Shown: positions 54,291 through 63,921 of the stretch, piece after piece | How the letters are laid out: every line of letters starts with the position of its first letter | How positions within the stretch are numbered: the stretch's first letter is position 1 | DNA from: Cellulophaga sp. Hel_I_12 | GTDB taxonomy: Bacteria; Bacteroidota; Bacteroidia; Flavobacteriales; Flavobacteriaceae | Assembly: GCF_000799565.1 (NCBI RefSeq) | Contig: NZ_JUHB01000001.1 | Span: 1,178,001 to 1,242,000, forward strand | Direction: 5' to 3' | Length of the DNA stretch: 64,000 nt | Program-made: the position numbers and the translations under genes | Notes under the pieces: model-generated | Told to the model about the DNA's origin: nothing | Database searches by the model: none | What the model saw: the letters and a program-made list of their open reading frames with translations, nothing else

Positions 54291-54752
54291 TTAAATTCTA
54301 TTAAAATATTGATTTGGCACCATAACAATAGACTCCGTACCATTTTGTATTGTGGATATCAAAAGCATAGATCCCGAAAGCTGAAATAAAAATTTATATT
54401 CTGTTCCGTTAGGACTAACAATAACCAGTGTATTGCCCTCCACTTTCCATTTTCCCAATGATTCTACTCCATTTGCTAAAATTTGATAGTAGCTTCCATC
54501 ATTTGAAAATTTTATTTTCTTACCTATATAAGCCGATTCAACGCGCACTTTCATGGCTGGATTTCTAACAAAATGATCTTTTACTTTTTGATCTCTTTGA
54601 GCAAAAGAAGATTGCGCATCAAATTGCCATGTACCTATAAGTGGATTCTGTCTACTCCCCTGCGCACTTAAGGTATTTACAGCAAAACTCATTACTACAA
54701 TAAAAAATACTAAGGCCTTTCTATGGTGTAAATAAAATAGTATATTCTTCAT
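54291..54752 (-). CDS. Small exported lipocalin-like protein in the RHS operon
   Basis: The 153-residue protein has a signal peptide (ALVFFIVVMSFAVNTLSAQ). The mature domain begins PLIGTWQFDA, with strands and a small-residue pattern (KWKVEGNTLVIV) like lipocalin-like domains of Bacteroidota. No function is known. It stands 12 bases from the giant RHS gene and 28 bases from the other RHS gene, in one transcription unit. It may assist folding or export, but nothing in the sequence shows that. Confidence 0.6.
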   Translation of the reverse strand: MKNILFYLHHRKALVFFIVVMSFAVNTLSAQGSRQNPLIGTWQFDAQSSFAQRDQKVKDHFVRNPAMKVRVESAYIGKKIKFSNDGSYYQILANGVESLGKWKVEGNTLVIVSPNGTEYKFLFQLSGSMLLISTIQNGTESIVMVPNQYFNRI

Positions 54753-54780
54753 TTGGTGGTTTTTGTGAATTTTAATGAAA

Positions 54781-57700
54781 TTATTGCTGACCCTTATAAC
54801 GATACTCGTAATCCGTAACTAAATTGCCGTCAGCATCTTTTACAAACTCTAAACGGTTGAATCCATCATAATGGTAGTAGATCGTATTGCCTCTAGGATC
54901 TGTCATGCTCGTTACCCCTATCAATGGATCATAAGTATAGGTAGTAACCATGGCGTTTGTTAGATTGGTTCTTAGCTTATCAAGTTCCGCTTCCATATCA
55001 CTACCTGTTGTAGCACTATTATTAATCAAAGTCATATTAAGGTTAACTATCGCTATTTGAGCCTGGGTAGCATTCTCTATCTTGGCTACTGGATATTGCT
55101 TATTATAGCCCCAAACGTAACTAACATGAATTCCATCTGCTTTTGATACCTCTAAAGGATTACCAAAATCATCATAATCGTGATAAATAATTCTAGACTC
55201 CAAAGGGTTGGTGCCCTTAGAAGATTGAACAAATTCTGGAAGCACTAAATTAGATGGCCAAACTTCATAATTAGTATTCATTTTACTTAATAATTCATTA
55301 GCACCAAACACATCATCATTATTTAAATCATGGTAAGTTTCGGTTTTGAGAACCTCAGATAAACGATGCTGGTCTAATAAAGGAGTATAATTTAAATCCT
55401 TTGGGTAATAAAACTTATTCAACATGCTGTTCCCCTTACTATCAATTGTCATTGTACTCTTAACTTGATAATGAATATTGTAATTATAGGAATAGATTGT
55501 TTCTTTATTAAAATTACCATTATCAAAATAATCCTTCACTGTCGTGCTTAGCAAATCTACCGTCCCCCCTGTTAAATGGTATATTCTATAACCAGGGACA
55601 AAATTGATATCTCCTTGCAATGGGGATCCTTGACGCATAAACAAAGGAAGTTTGAAAAGGGTTCTGCTTTTTACAGAGTCTGAAGGAATGCTAGTTACCC
55701 AATCATGTATAGTTCCTACTGGGGTGAATTCAAATGATGGGTCGACAAAACCAGAAAATTCGAAGTCTTGTATATATTCATTATTACTGTATAGATATTT
55801 ATTGTAAACTTCTTTTACTTTGGTCAAGGTATCATTTTCGGTATTTACCTTTTTCCTCACTATTGTTTTTATGTTCTTACCTCTTAACCATTCATTATCT
55901 GTGGGAGGATGGTATGGAAATTCATAATAATCACCACCTGAATCACTAAAGTTCGTAAACAAATATTCTGTTTTTCCAATATTATCCTCTTTGGTACCAT
56001 GATATTCTATAACACCTGAGTAGCCAATACTATTAGGCTGAAAAGAGCTATACGCACTTCCTGTATCGTTATAGTGAGTAAGTGCTCTAAAACCATTATT
56101 GTTTACGGTGTTAATATAAGATGGCAAACCAATAATACTGCCACTGGGCCCACCGAAGGATTGTAAATCTTCATCATAAGGAAAACTATATTCGTATTCC
56201 TTAAATGTAGAGCTACCAGCTGCACTTATATTTTCAATTTTTTGAATACGCTTTCCAGGGCCATAAAGTAAATCTCCAGTATCGGGTATATCATATTCTA
56301 ATGTTACTTGAAAATCAATATAATTGTTCAAATGTAGGTTAGGATCACCATTCCAACTTATAGGAAATACCTTGATTGTGCTAGAAGTGCTAGAACCAGT
56401 ATTAAAAATGTAATTTTGGTCTAAGTTTACCGATGAATTATTTAAAGTAAAATAAAAAAGACAACTTGGAGGTGGATTTGGATCGTTAGCATCTGAAAAA
56501 TGAAAGCACGAAAACGTATAAGACACACTAGTATTAGCAGGTAATTGAATAGTATAAGGAGTATAACCACCAGTATTGACATTATAATTGAAATCTGATT
56601 TTCGAAGCACAATTGTCATTTCATCATTTGAACCTGGATTGATTTTTGGCAATTTAAGAGAAGCCATGGCAAAAGGTATACGGCCCTTATTGTGTTCGTA
56701 AGTAAACTTTGTTATTCCCCCTGTTGGATAATTAATTTGTTTTAACAACCCAGCTTCAGATTTTAGGATGTCAACTCTTCTATCGGGTACGTAGGTTCCA
56801 TAATCAAACATTCTTGTAAAAGGCCCATTATTTGTTGCTCCATTATAATAGCCCCAATAATCTTGCCTAGAAGAAAATGTACTGGGCAATATCTGAGGAT
56901 CATAAGTAAAAGTATATGGCGGTAGCTTTTGTCCATTTGAGCCCACTTGTTCTACACTATCTAAAAACATTCGCTTAAATGACTTACTAAATTGATTATT
57001 ATTACTAAAAAATCCTAGCAAATTAGTAGCATCTACACTTACTGTATAACTATAATTAAGATTAAAAGTTTTTATCAATTTAGCACCATTATATAGCATA
57101 ATCTTATCTAGTGCATGACCGTCATAATCTTCTCTTATTGCCTGTTCTTTTTTAAAAACAATGCTATCCTTATTTTGATTGAAAGTTATTTTAGATAACT
57201 GTGTTTCATAATTAGAAATATTTGAGAGTCTTGTATGAATGCCATTTATGTCACTCATCCCAGATACTGAGTTTGTTGCATTAGAATCACCTGTTTGGTG
57301 TTTGTCATATGATTTTCTGTAAAAACCTGTATTATTTTGCTGATAATAATAACTTATTAATTCTCCATAAATAGTTTCAATGTCCATTAGCTTCCACGAG
57401 CTAAAAGTAGTAGCATATGTTGATGACTGCGAATCTGGAACTACGTTTCCTGAAAAAAATATAGATAAGCCAGTTGAAGATTGAAAATCTCTCCCTGTTC
57501 TGGAAGAATCTTTAGATTCCCCAAAATAGTATTTATTACCATTTGAATCTGTTATTACAAAAGAGCCAATACTACTAATACCATTTACAACTGTATTATA
57601 CATGCTATAAGTGATTTTTACATCACCAAAACTTTGAATTACAGGCTGGCCGTTTTTATAGTCCAAAACAAACTTACCGTTGAGACCTCCCGCACTGAAA

Positions 57701-58146
57701 CTAAATTGGTCAGGGTAAAAATCGTAATCTGGATAACTCATTTCCATATTTGAAACAGTTTGTCTTGTAGATAAAGAATCAGAATAACTCATGAAATGAT
57801 TACGATTAGATAAGTATCCATAATTAACTGCTTCATCACTCTTACCTCTTACCTGTCTTGATATAGACCCCCCATAATGTAGAGACCAACCCATACCCGT
57901 TCTTGGAGCTGTTTCGGAAACTTGCACGCCTCTTGCATGATAGCTCAGATTTATAGGAATTTGAATTCCTTTTTGTTGAATAGTATAGATTGGGACTGAA
58001 ATATTCGGTAATCCTGTATAATGAGATACTGGAACGTCAGTGAAATTTGCCAGAGCCGCGGCTTCTGGGGATGGCGGCACAATTGTTGGTAATTCCTGTG
58101 CAGTTAAGCAATTTATGGAAAAAATTAAAACTAAAAATATTCTCAT
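54781..58146 (-). CDS. Exported RHS-type protein without a toxin tail
   Basis: The 1121-residue protein has a signal peptide (IFLVLIFSINCLTAQ). It starts like other flavobacterial RHS relatives with YTGLPNISVPIYTIQQKG, INLSYHARGVQ and GMGWSLHYGGSISR. A long beta-rich region follows, and the protein ends with typical YD repeats (TYTYDPLIGVTSMTDPRGN, YHYDGFNRLEFVKDADGN). It lacks the RHS core and tail, which are found in the next large protein of the operon. The two proteins may therefore be functional halves of one shell. It is the first gene of the leftward RHS operon. Confidence 0.8.
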   Translation of the reverse strand: MRIFLVLIFSINCLTAQELPTIVPPSPEAAALANFTDVPVSHYTGLPNISVPIYTIQQKGIQIPINLSYHARGVQVSETAPRTGMGWSLHYGGSISRQVRGKSDEAVNYGYLSNRNHFMSYSDSLSTRQTVSNMEMSYPDYDFYPDQFSFSAGGLNGKFVLDYKNGQPVIQSFGDVKITYSMYNTVVNGISSIGSFVITDSNGNKYYFGESKDSSRTGRDFQSSTGLSIFFSGNVVPDSQSSTYATTFSSWKLMDIETIYGELISYYYQQNNTGFYRKSYDKHQTGDSNATNSVSGMSDINGIHTRLSNISNYETQLSKITFNQNKDSIVFKKEQAIREDYDGHALDKIMLYNGAKLIKTFNLNYSYTVSVDATNLLGFFSNNNQFSKSFKRMFLDSVEQVGSNGQKLPPYTFTYDPQILPSTFSSRQDYWGYYNGATNNGPFTRMFDYGTYVPDRRVDILKSEAGLLKQINYPTGGITKFTYEHNKGRIPFAMASLKLPKINPGSNDEMTIVLRKSDFNYNVNTGGYTPYTIQLPANTSVSYTFSCFHFSDANDPNPPPSCLFYFTLNNSSVNLDQNYIFNTGSSTSSTIKVFPISWNGDPNLHLNNYIDFQVTLEYDIPDTGDLLYGPGKRIQKIENISAAGSSTFKEYEYSFPYDEDLQSFGGPSGSIIGLPSYINTVNNNGFRALTHYNDTGSAYSSFQPNSIGYSGVIEYHGTKEDNIGKTEYLFTNFSDSGGDYYEFPYHPPTDNEWLRGKNIKTIVRKKVNTENDTLTKVKEVYNKYLYSNNEYIQDFEFSGFVDPSFEFTPVGTIHDWVTSIPSDSVKSRTLFKLPLFMRQGSPLQGDINFVPGYRIYHLTGGTVDLLSTTVKDYFDNGNFNKETIYSYNYNIHYQVKSTMTIDSKGNSMLNKFYYPKDLNYTPLLDQHRLSEVLKTETYHDLNNDDVFGANELLSKMNTNYEVWPSNLVLPEFVQSSKGTNPLESRIIYHDYDDFGNPLEVSKADGIHVSYVWGYNKQYPVAKIENATQAQIAIVNLNMTLINNSATTGSDMEAELDKLRTNLTNAMVTTYTYDPLIGVTSMTDPRGNTIYYHYDGFNRLEFVKDADGNLVTDYEYRYKGQQ

Positions 58147-58731
58147 ATCAATAAAACTTATTTATTTCTTTACTTTTAGAAATTGAGATTAATTGAGGGA
58201 TTTCTACCTAATCTAAAATCCATATCAAAACTTTCATAATAGTAGCTTATGAAAAATTCAACTTCATAAAAACTAACTAGTTTATATAACTTCATCCATA
58301 CTTTTTTTGATGAATTAATTAACTTTAATAGACTAAATACCTGAACCCAAGTTAATTATTAAAAAAATGTTAAATCAAAAATAATCCTTGAAATAAGTAA
58401 GGGAAAAACTTACAGTTTTGCTAACTAGTAAAACTCTTGTTGTAATGAACTGAATATTTATAAAAAATTGGGAGAGAAATTTAGGCTATAACAAAAAAGC
58501 TTTCTGAAGGCATTCTATTTATATTTGTTCTATTACCAGAATGGAATTGCCATTAACATCTGCGGCAAAGTTCATTGAGAGTTAATACTAAAATAATAAT
58601 AGAATCGTTTTTTTTAAATTAAGGAAAATCATTACAAACTGTAAGGATTTTAAATTGACTATAATCCCTTTTATGATTAATTTTAAATTTTTGCTCTAAA
58701 TCAATTACACCAACCATTTCCCAAATCAAGG
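58147..58731. other. Divergent promoter region between the RHS operon and the gsp operon
   Basis: These 585 AT-rich bases separate the start of the leftward RHS operon from the rightward pilus-like operon, so the promoters for both lie here. No gene, strong hairpin or clear flavobacterial promoter consensus was recognised. A small inverted repeat (GCATTCT / AGAATGG) is at about 58511-58545. Confidence 0.5.
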
Positions 58732-59409
58732 ATGAAAAAAAAGATTAATGTTTTGATCGCAGAAGATCACCACCTAATTATAGAAGCATATAAAAAAGTT
58801 TTAGAAGAAATTTCAATCGAGAGTTTAACCCATCAATTTGTTATTGAAACTGCAAATGACTGTGAAAGTGCAAGAGCAGTAATTAACTCCATTTGTGAAT
58901 CGAAAAAAATACATTTAGCTCTTTTAGATATTAGTTTGCCTCCCACAAAAGATAAAAAAATTTTGTCTGGCACTGATTTAGGTATATTACTAAAAAATAG
59001 AAACAATGGAGTGAAAATAATTATTCTTACCTCCCATAATGATAGTTTTAGGCTCAACAATATTTTAAAAGAGGTTGATCCAAATGGTTTCTTAGTAAAG
59101 ACAGATATAAAAATGGAAAACCTTAAGTTGGCTATTTTAGGTGTTTTAGCAGGTAAATCCTTCTATAGTGAAACTGTGCTTAATATGTTAAGAACGCAAA
59201 TTAGAGCCGAAATAGTACTAGATAAAATTGATAGACAATTGTTGTATGAATTATCAAGAGGAGTTAAAATGAAGGATTTACCTGGCTTATTACCTTTATC
59301 TATGGGAGGTATTGAAAGTAGGAAAAGAAAACTAAAAGAAGTATTTAAGATTTCAAAAGAAAAAGATGCTGTCTTACTTGAGGTTGCCAGACAAAAAGGA
59401 TTTATATAA
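58732..59409 (+). CDS. Response regulator, NarL/LuxR-like
   Basis: The 225-residue protein has a receiver domain with the acidic pair in AEDHH (Asp 12), the phosphoacceptor in LLDISLP (Asp 66), and later LTSH and VKTD matching the conserved threonine and lysine. The C-terminal part is a LuxR-type helix-turn-helix, though divergent (YELSRGVKMKDLPGLLPLSMGGIESRKRKL). No sensor kinase is nearby. The pilin gene starts directly after its stop, so it probably regulates the pilus-like operon it heads. The input signal is unknown. Confidence 0.85.
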   Translation: MKKKINVLIAEDHHLIIEAYKKVLEEISIESLTHQFVIETANDCESARAVINSICESKKIHLALLDISLPPTKDKKILSGTDLGILLKNRNNGVKIIILTSHNDSFRLNNILKEVDPNGFLVKTDIKMENLKLAILGVLAGKSFYSETVLNMLRTQIRAEIVLDKIDRQLLYELSRGVKMKDLPGLLPLSMGGIESRKRKLKEVFKISKEKDAVLLEVARQKGFI

Positions 59410-59805
59410 ATGAAAAAAATAAAAGCAATTAACCTGCAGGAAATGCTAATCGTATTGGCTATTATTGGAATACTTCTGCTTTTAGCACTACCAAATTTAA
59501 TGCCTTTGATCACTAAGGCAAAAAGTGTTGAAGCACAAGTACAACTTAAAGCGCTATATAACGCACAAACTACTTATAGATATATGAACAGTACATATTC
59601 TGGTGATATTATGGCCTTAGACTTTGAAGCTCCCAAAACTGTTAAGGAGAATGGTACTGCTAATTATCAATATTCAATTACAAGTTCAGGAACATCTACC
59701 TTTAGGGCTAGAGCAGAAGCGATTACAGATTTTGATGGAGATGGCATTTTAAATGTTTGGGAAATTGATGAATTGGGCAATCCTAAACAAATTATTAAAG
59801 ATTGA
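59410..59805 (+). CDS. GspG-like major pseudopilin
   Basis: The 131-residue protein has the prepilin signal IKAINLQEMLIVLAIIGILL. Cleavage would fall after Ala with Glu at +5, followed by the typical ALPNLMPLI. The C-terminal part has a calcium-binding-like loop (DFDGDGILNVWE), as in GspG-type pilins. It starts directly after the response-regulator stop and overlaps the next gene by four bases. I take it to be the main subunit of the pseudopilus. It is the only pilin-like gene in the rightward operon within the window; the others lie in the leftward operon. Confidence 0.85.
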   Translation: MKKIKAINLQEMLIVLAIIGILLLLALPNLMPLITKAKSVEAQVQLKALYNAQTTYRYMNSTYSGDIMALDFEAPKTVKENGTANYQYSITSSGTSTFRARAEAITDFDGDGILNVWEIDELGNPKQIIKD

Positions 59806-60287
59806 TTTTGTTCTTAAATTTTTTGGTTACCGGATGTTTATTATTGATATTTTATCAGGATTATAAATCAAGAGAGGTATATTGGTTTCTATTTCCCTTT
59901 CTAGGGATGCTACTCAGTGTATTGTTTTTTTTAAACTCCCATTCCTATTTTGTGCTATTAAGTATGCTATTTAATAGTATGTTGGTTTCTATGATCATTT
60001 TGATTCTATATTTGTACACCAGATTTATTTCTAAAAAAAATTTTTTAGACCATAGTTTTGGTTTAGGGGACATCCTGTTTTTTTACGCATTTTGTTTAGG
60101 TTTTCCATCGCTCACCTTTATTGTGCTTTTTACTTTTTCTATTCTCTTTACTACATCGCTCTATTTTATCCTAAAAAAAGATAAAAAAAACAAAACAGTT
60201 CCCTTAGCAGGATTTATGAGCCTGTTTCTTGTGTTTATTTTTGGTATAAGTCTAATTATTGAATACCCAATACTATACATTCACTAA
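59802..60287 (+). CDS. Prepilin peptidase, short A24-family form
   Basis: The 161-residue protein has about five membrane helices and the two catalytic aspartates of A24 peptidases: Asp 20 (FYQDYKSREVYW) and Asp 90 in GLGD (87-90). It lacks the cytoplasmic zinc/methyltransferase domain of full-length PilD, so it may cleave without methylating. The start must be a TTG (59802, or 59808 two codons later), because the first ATG comes only after Asp 20. The TTG overlaps the stop of the pilin gene (TTGA), a coupling arrangement. Its last base is shared with the GspE gene. Confidence 0.85.
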   Translation: MILFLNFLVTGCLLLIFYQDYKSREVYWFLFPFLGMLLSVLFFLNSHSYFVLLSMLFNSMLVSMIILILYLYTRFISKKNFLDHSFGLGDILFFYAFCLGFPSLTFIVLFTFSILFTTSLYFILKKDKKNKTVPLAGFMSLFLVFIFGISLIIEYPILYIH

Positions 60288-61699
60288 TGGTAAACGACAT
60301 GCTCCATATTGATAAAAAATTAATACAACTCGTTGCTACTGAGCAGGCCTTTCATTATAGAATTGTTCCATTCAAAGCTGAAAATGGCGTTATATATTTT
60401 AAGACCGATACTTTGGAGGTTAAATTATTATCCTCGGAACTAAAAATAGTTTTAGATACCAATGTCAGTCTAATTAAAGTACCGTCAGAAGAAATAAATA
60501 ACTTACTTAGTGCTAATTATCGGCAAAACCAAAATAGAAACAAAACAACCCTAAACTATACGTCTGATTTTTTGGAAAAAATACTAATGTCAGCTAATGA
60601 AATTGGAAGTAGTGATATCCATTTTGAACCTTACGAGAAAAGTTGTCGAGTACGCTTTCGCTTAGATGGAAAATTAGTAGAACAGTTTACTATTTCCAAC
60701 GACGAATACCCATCTATTATAAATAAAATAAAAATTCGTGCATCCCTAGACATCGCAGAGAAACGTTTACCACAAGACGGTAGAATAACCATAAAAACTA
60801 GCCTAACCGAATTTGATATTCGCGTATCTACTCTACCTACGTTATTTGGTGAGAAAATAGTGCTACGGATTCTAAGTAAAGATACTTCTGGGATTGATTT
60901 AAATAATTTAGGATTTTCAAAAAACGAACTTAAAATTTATAAAGAAGCTATCAAAAAACCTAATGGTATGATTCTGATTTCAGGACCTACGGGTTCAGGA
61001 AAAACAACGACTCTGTATGCAACTTTAAAACTTTTAAACGATAGTAAAACGAACATTCTAACTATAGAAGATCCAATAGAATACACTTTAGAAGGAGTAA
61101 ATCAAGTTCAACTTAAGGAAAATATTGGTTTAGATTTTGCAAACGCTATGAGAACGTTCTTAAGGCAAGATCCTGATATTATTATGGTTGGTGAAATAAG
61201 AGATGTTAACACGGCGAACATGGGCATCAGAGCTGCACTCACAGGTCATTTAGTGCTTTCTACTATTCATACAAATTCTGCTTGGGCGACTATTTCTAGG
61301 TTAATAGATATGGGGGTTCACTCTTTTTTAATAGCGAGCACTTTAAACTTAAGTGTTGCGCAACGCTTAGTTCGTAAACTTTGTACTACTTGCAAACAAA
61401 AAAAAGAAGTAAGTAGACAAAAATTTCCAGACGATTTTAAATCAGCTATTAATTTTACACATCATTACATAGCTGTTGGTTGCACAAAATGCCATCATAC
61501 AGGATATCAGGGTAGAAAAGCTATCTATGAAATCATACCCATCACGAAAGAACTTGTTCTAATGATAAAAGATAATGTTTTACAAATTGATGATTATTTA
61601 AAAACTAATAACATAAGGACCTTACAACAAAATGCCATTGAAATGATTAATGAAGGGAGTACCTCAATCGATGAAGTATATTCGATGTTAACCAACTAA
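60287..61699 (+). CDS. GspE/PilB-type assembly ATPase
   Basis: The 470-residue protein has an N-terminal MshEN-like region, then Walker A GPTGSGKT (233-240), the aspartate box, Walker B with RQDPDIIMVGEIRD (about 293-306) and HLVLSTIHTN. The zinc-binding tetracysteine (Cys 366, 369, 399, 402) is that of GspE and PilB. It powers pilin assembly with ATP at the inner membrane, in contact with GspF. Its start overlaps the peptidase stop (TAATG), and the secretin gene begins two bases after its own stop. There is no PilT gene in the window, so retraction is not evident. Confidence 0.93.
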   Translation: MVNDMLHIDKKLIQLVATEQAFHYRIVPFKAENGVIYFKTDTLEVKLLSSELKIVLDTNVSLIKVPSEEINNLLSANYRQNQNRNKTTLNYTSDFLEKILMSANEIGSSDIHFEPYEKSCRVRFRLDGKLVEQFTISNDEYPSIINKIKIRASLDIAEKRLPQDGRITIKTSLTEFDIRVSTLPTLFGEKIVLRILSKDTSGIDLNNLGFSKNELKIYKEAIKKPNGMILISGPTGSGKTTTLYATLKLLNDSKTNILTIEDPIEYTLEGVNQVQLKENIGLDFANAMRTFLRQDPDIIMVGEIRDVNTANMGIRAALTGHLVLSTIHTNSAWATISRLIDMGVHSFLIASTLNLSVAQRLVRKLCTTCKQKKEVSRQKFPDDFKSAINFTHHYIAVGCTKCHHTGYQGRKAIYEIIPITKELVLMIKDNVLQIDDYLKTNNIRTLQQNAIEMINEGSTSIDEVYSMLTN

Positions 61700-61701
61700 A
61701 A

Positions 61702-63921
61702 ATGAAAAAAAATCTAATATTACTTTACTTCATTCTATTTTTCTTAAATAGTTTTTCTCAAGATGAAAGTAGAATTCAAAATATTAAAAATAATTTGGAA
61801 TTTCTTGCTCAAGAAAATGAAGGTTTATCTGAAAATTTAAAATTAGAAATTAATGTTACTAATATTACACTCTCTAATTTTCTGCTAGCAATATCAAATG
61901 TTCATAAAATCAATATTGCTATTGATCCAAGCCTGGAAGGAATTTCATTAGTAAATAATTTTTCTAATGTTACCGTAGCAGACTTATTAGTTTTTCTATG
62001 TAAAGAATATGATTTAGCTATCAATTTTACGGGAAATATTATCTCTATTTACAAGTTTATCCCGGAACCTATAGAACAGCCAGAAAAAGAAATTTTAGTT
62101 CAGTTTGATCTTTTAAATAATCAGATTTCTCTTGATTTAAAAAATGACCCTTTAGAAAAAGTATTTCGCAAAATTATTGACATTTCAGGTCAGAATTTAC
62201 TTTTTACTAGGCGCATGGAAAATTTACCATTAACTTTTTATGCAAAGAACGTTCCCTTCGAAAGTGCTCTTGAGAAATTAGCGGAACTAAATAATTTGAC
62301 TTTCTCAAAATCAAGAGATGGTTTCTATTTATTTGATACATTTTATGATTCCGAAGATACAAATCAAGGAATCATTGTTAGAAATAATTCTTTTAGAGAT
62401 AATCTAAACTATCAAGTTTTAGATACTATAAATAAGCTTTTAACTGTAGATTTTAATGGTACGTCAATAGAAAAAATAATCCAAGAGATAGGATATGATT
62501 TGGGCTTAGACATCTATACCGCAACTCCTTTATCCCAGGCTGGGTTGGTTACGTTTAAAGCGAAAGAAATAAACTTCGATTCACTTTTAGAAAAAATTTT
62601 CGAAAGTCAAAGGAGCGCGACTTTGGATAGTAGCCCAAACAAAATTGATAATAATAACCCTTCCCAAGGTCGTTCACAAAATGGAATTCAAAATATAACA
62701 GAGATAAATAGCTTTACCTATAAAAAAGAAAATGATATTTATTTTTTTGGAACCACAAATCAACTAAGCGTACGAAATATAGAGGTGATACCAATGATGC
62801 ATAGATCTATTGAACTGCTTGGGGATCCAACTTCATATACAGGTAGTAATAGAACCGCAGGAAGAACTAACTCCGGCAGCGTTAATTTTGTGGGTGGTAA
62901 TAATTTGCAGGGAGGATTTCAAAACAATCAAAACTTCAATAATCAAGGGTTCAATACCAATGTTGGAGGAAATTCTAATTCGCGAAGAATCAATACGGAA
63001 TCTAACTCTTTTGGATCATATGATAATGAAGTAGAAGCCTTAGTGAAGATATTACCTGATGACCTTATTTCTGAATTGGATATAAAAGTTGATTATGAAC
63101 TTAATAGTTTCTTGGTTAGCGGTCCAGCTGCAAATATAAATAGGTTCAAAAATTTCATAAAACAAATAGATAAACCTGTTCCTGTAATTCTTATTGAAGT
63201 TATGATCTTAGAAGTAAATAAATCCTCAACGGTAGAAACAGGAATTAGTTGGGGAATTGGAGACGAACCAACAAAAACTCAAGGTTCAGTTTTCCCTACG
63301 ACAGATATTACTTTTGGTGCTGAAACGATTAATAAGGTAATTGGTGGTTTTGATGGGTTTGGTTCCTTTAACGTTGGTAAGCTTATACCCGACTTTTTTG
63401 CAACAATTAAAGCAATGGAACAAAATGGAAATATAAAGATTCGTTCAACACCTAAACTTTCTACTTTAAATGGTCATAGAGCCAGATTATCTATTGGTGA
63501 AACCACCTATTATGTAGTGACAAATCAAAATTTCTTTGGTTCTCAAATCCCAACCTCTACCGAAATACGAAATTATCAACCAATAGATGCGGAATTAGCC
63601 ATTAGCATAAAGCCTTTAGTGTCGGGAAATGGACAAGTTACTCTAGATATAAATGTTTTGCAATCAGATTTTAGTGGAGAAAGAATTGAAAACGATGCAC
63701 CTCCTGGATTAACTTCGAGAGAGTTTAGTTCTATAATTCGTGTGCAGAATCAAGACATGGTTATTCTTGGTGGCTTAGAAGAAAAAATTAAAAATGATAG
63801 TGGCAATGGTGTTCCTTTTTTAGCTAGAGTTCCTTTAATAAAATGGCTGTTCAGTAGCAGAAAAAGAGAGGATTCCAAAAAAAAATTAACTATTTTAATT
63901 AAACCCACAGTTATCTACTAA
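61702..63921 (+). CDS. GspD-like secretin
   Basis: The 739-residue protein has a signal peptide (KKNLILLYFILFFLNSFSQ). Several N-type ring domains follow, among them ITLSNFLLAISNVHKINI and ISLDLKNDPLEKVFRKI, and then a glycine/asparagine-rich stretch (about 390-435, NNQNFNNQGFNTNVG). The C-terminal secretin domain has VPVILIEVMILEVNKSS, NGNIKIRSTPKLSTLNGHRA and RVQNQDMVILGGLEE. Secretins form the outer-membrane gate of type II secretion and type IV pili. No pilotin is obvious, but two lipoproteins in the leftward operon are candidates. Its TAA overlaps the ATG of a further gene. Confidence 0.92.
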   Translation: MKKNLILLYFILFFLNSFSQDESRIQNIKNNLEFLAQENEGLSENLKLEINVTNITLSNFLLAISNVHKINIAIDPSLEGISLVNNFSNVTVADLLVFLCKEYDLAINFTGNIISIYKFIPEPIEQPEKEILVQFDLLNNQISLDLKNDPLEKVFRKIIDISGQNLLFTRRMENLPLTFYAKNVPFESALEKLAELNNLTFSKSRDGFYLFDTFYDSEDTNQGIIVRNNSFRDNLNYQVLDTINKLLTVDFNGTSIEKIIQEIGYDLGLDIYTATPLSQAGLVTFKAKEINFDSLLEKIFESQRSATLDSSPNKIDNNNPSQGRSQNGIQNITEINSFTYKKENDIYFFGTTNQLSVRNIEVIPMMHRSIELLGDPTSYTGSNRTAGRTNSGSVNFVGGNNLQGGFQNNQNFNNQGFNTNVGGNSNSRRINTESNSFGSYDNEVEALVKILPDDLISELDIKVDYELNSFLVSGPAANINRFKNFIKQIDKPVPVILIEVMILEVNKSSTVETGISWGIGDEPTKTQGSVFPTTDITFGAETINKVIGGFDGFGSFNVGKLIPDFFATIKAMEQNGNIKIRSTPKLSTLNGHRARLSIGETTYYVVTNQNFFGSQIPTSTEIRNYQPIDAELAISIKPLVSGNGQVTLDINVLQSDFSGERIENDAPPGLTSREFSSIIRVQNQDMVILGGLEEKIKNDSGNGVPFLARVPLIKWLFSSRKREDSKKKLTILIKPTVIY

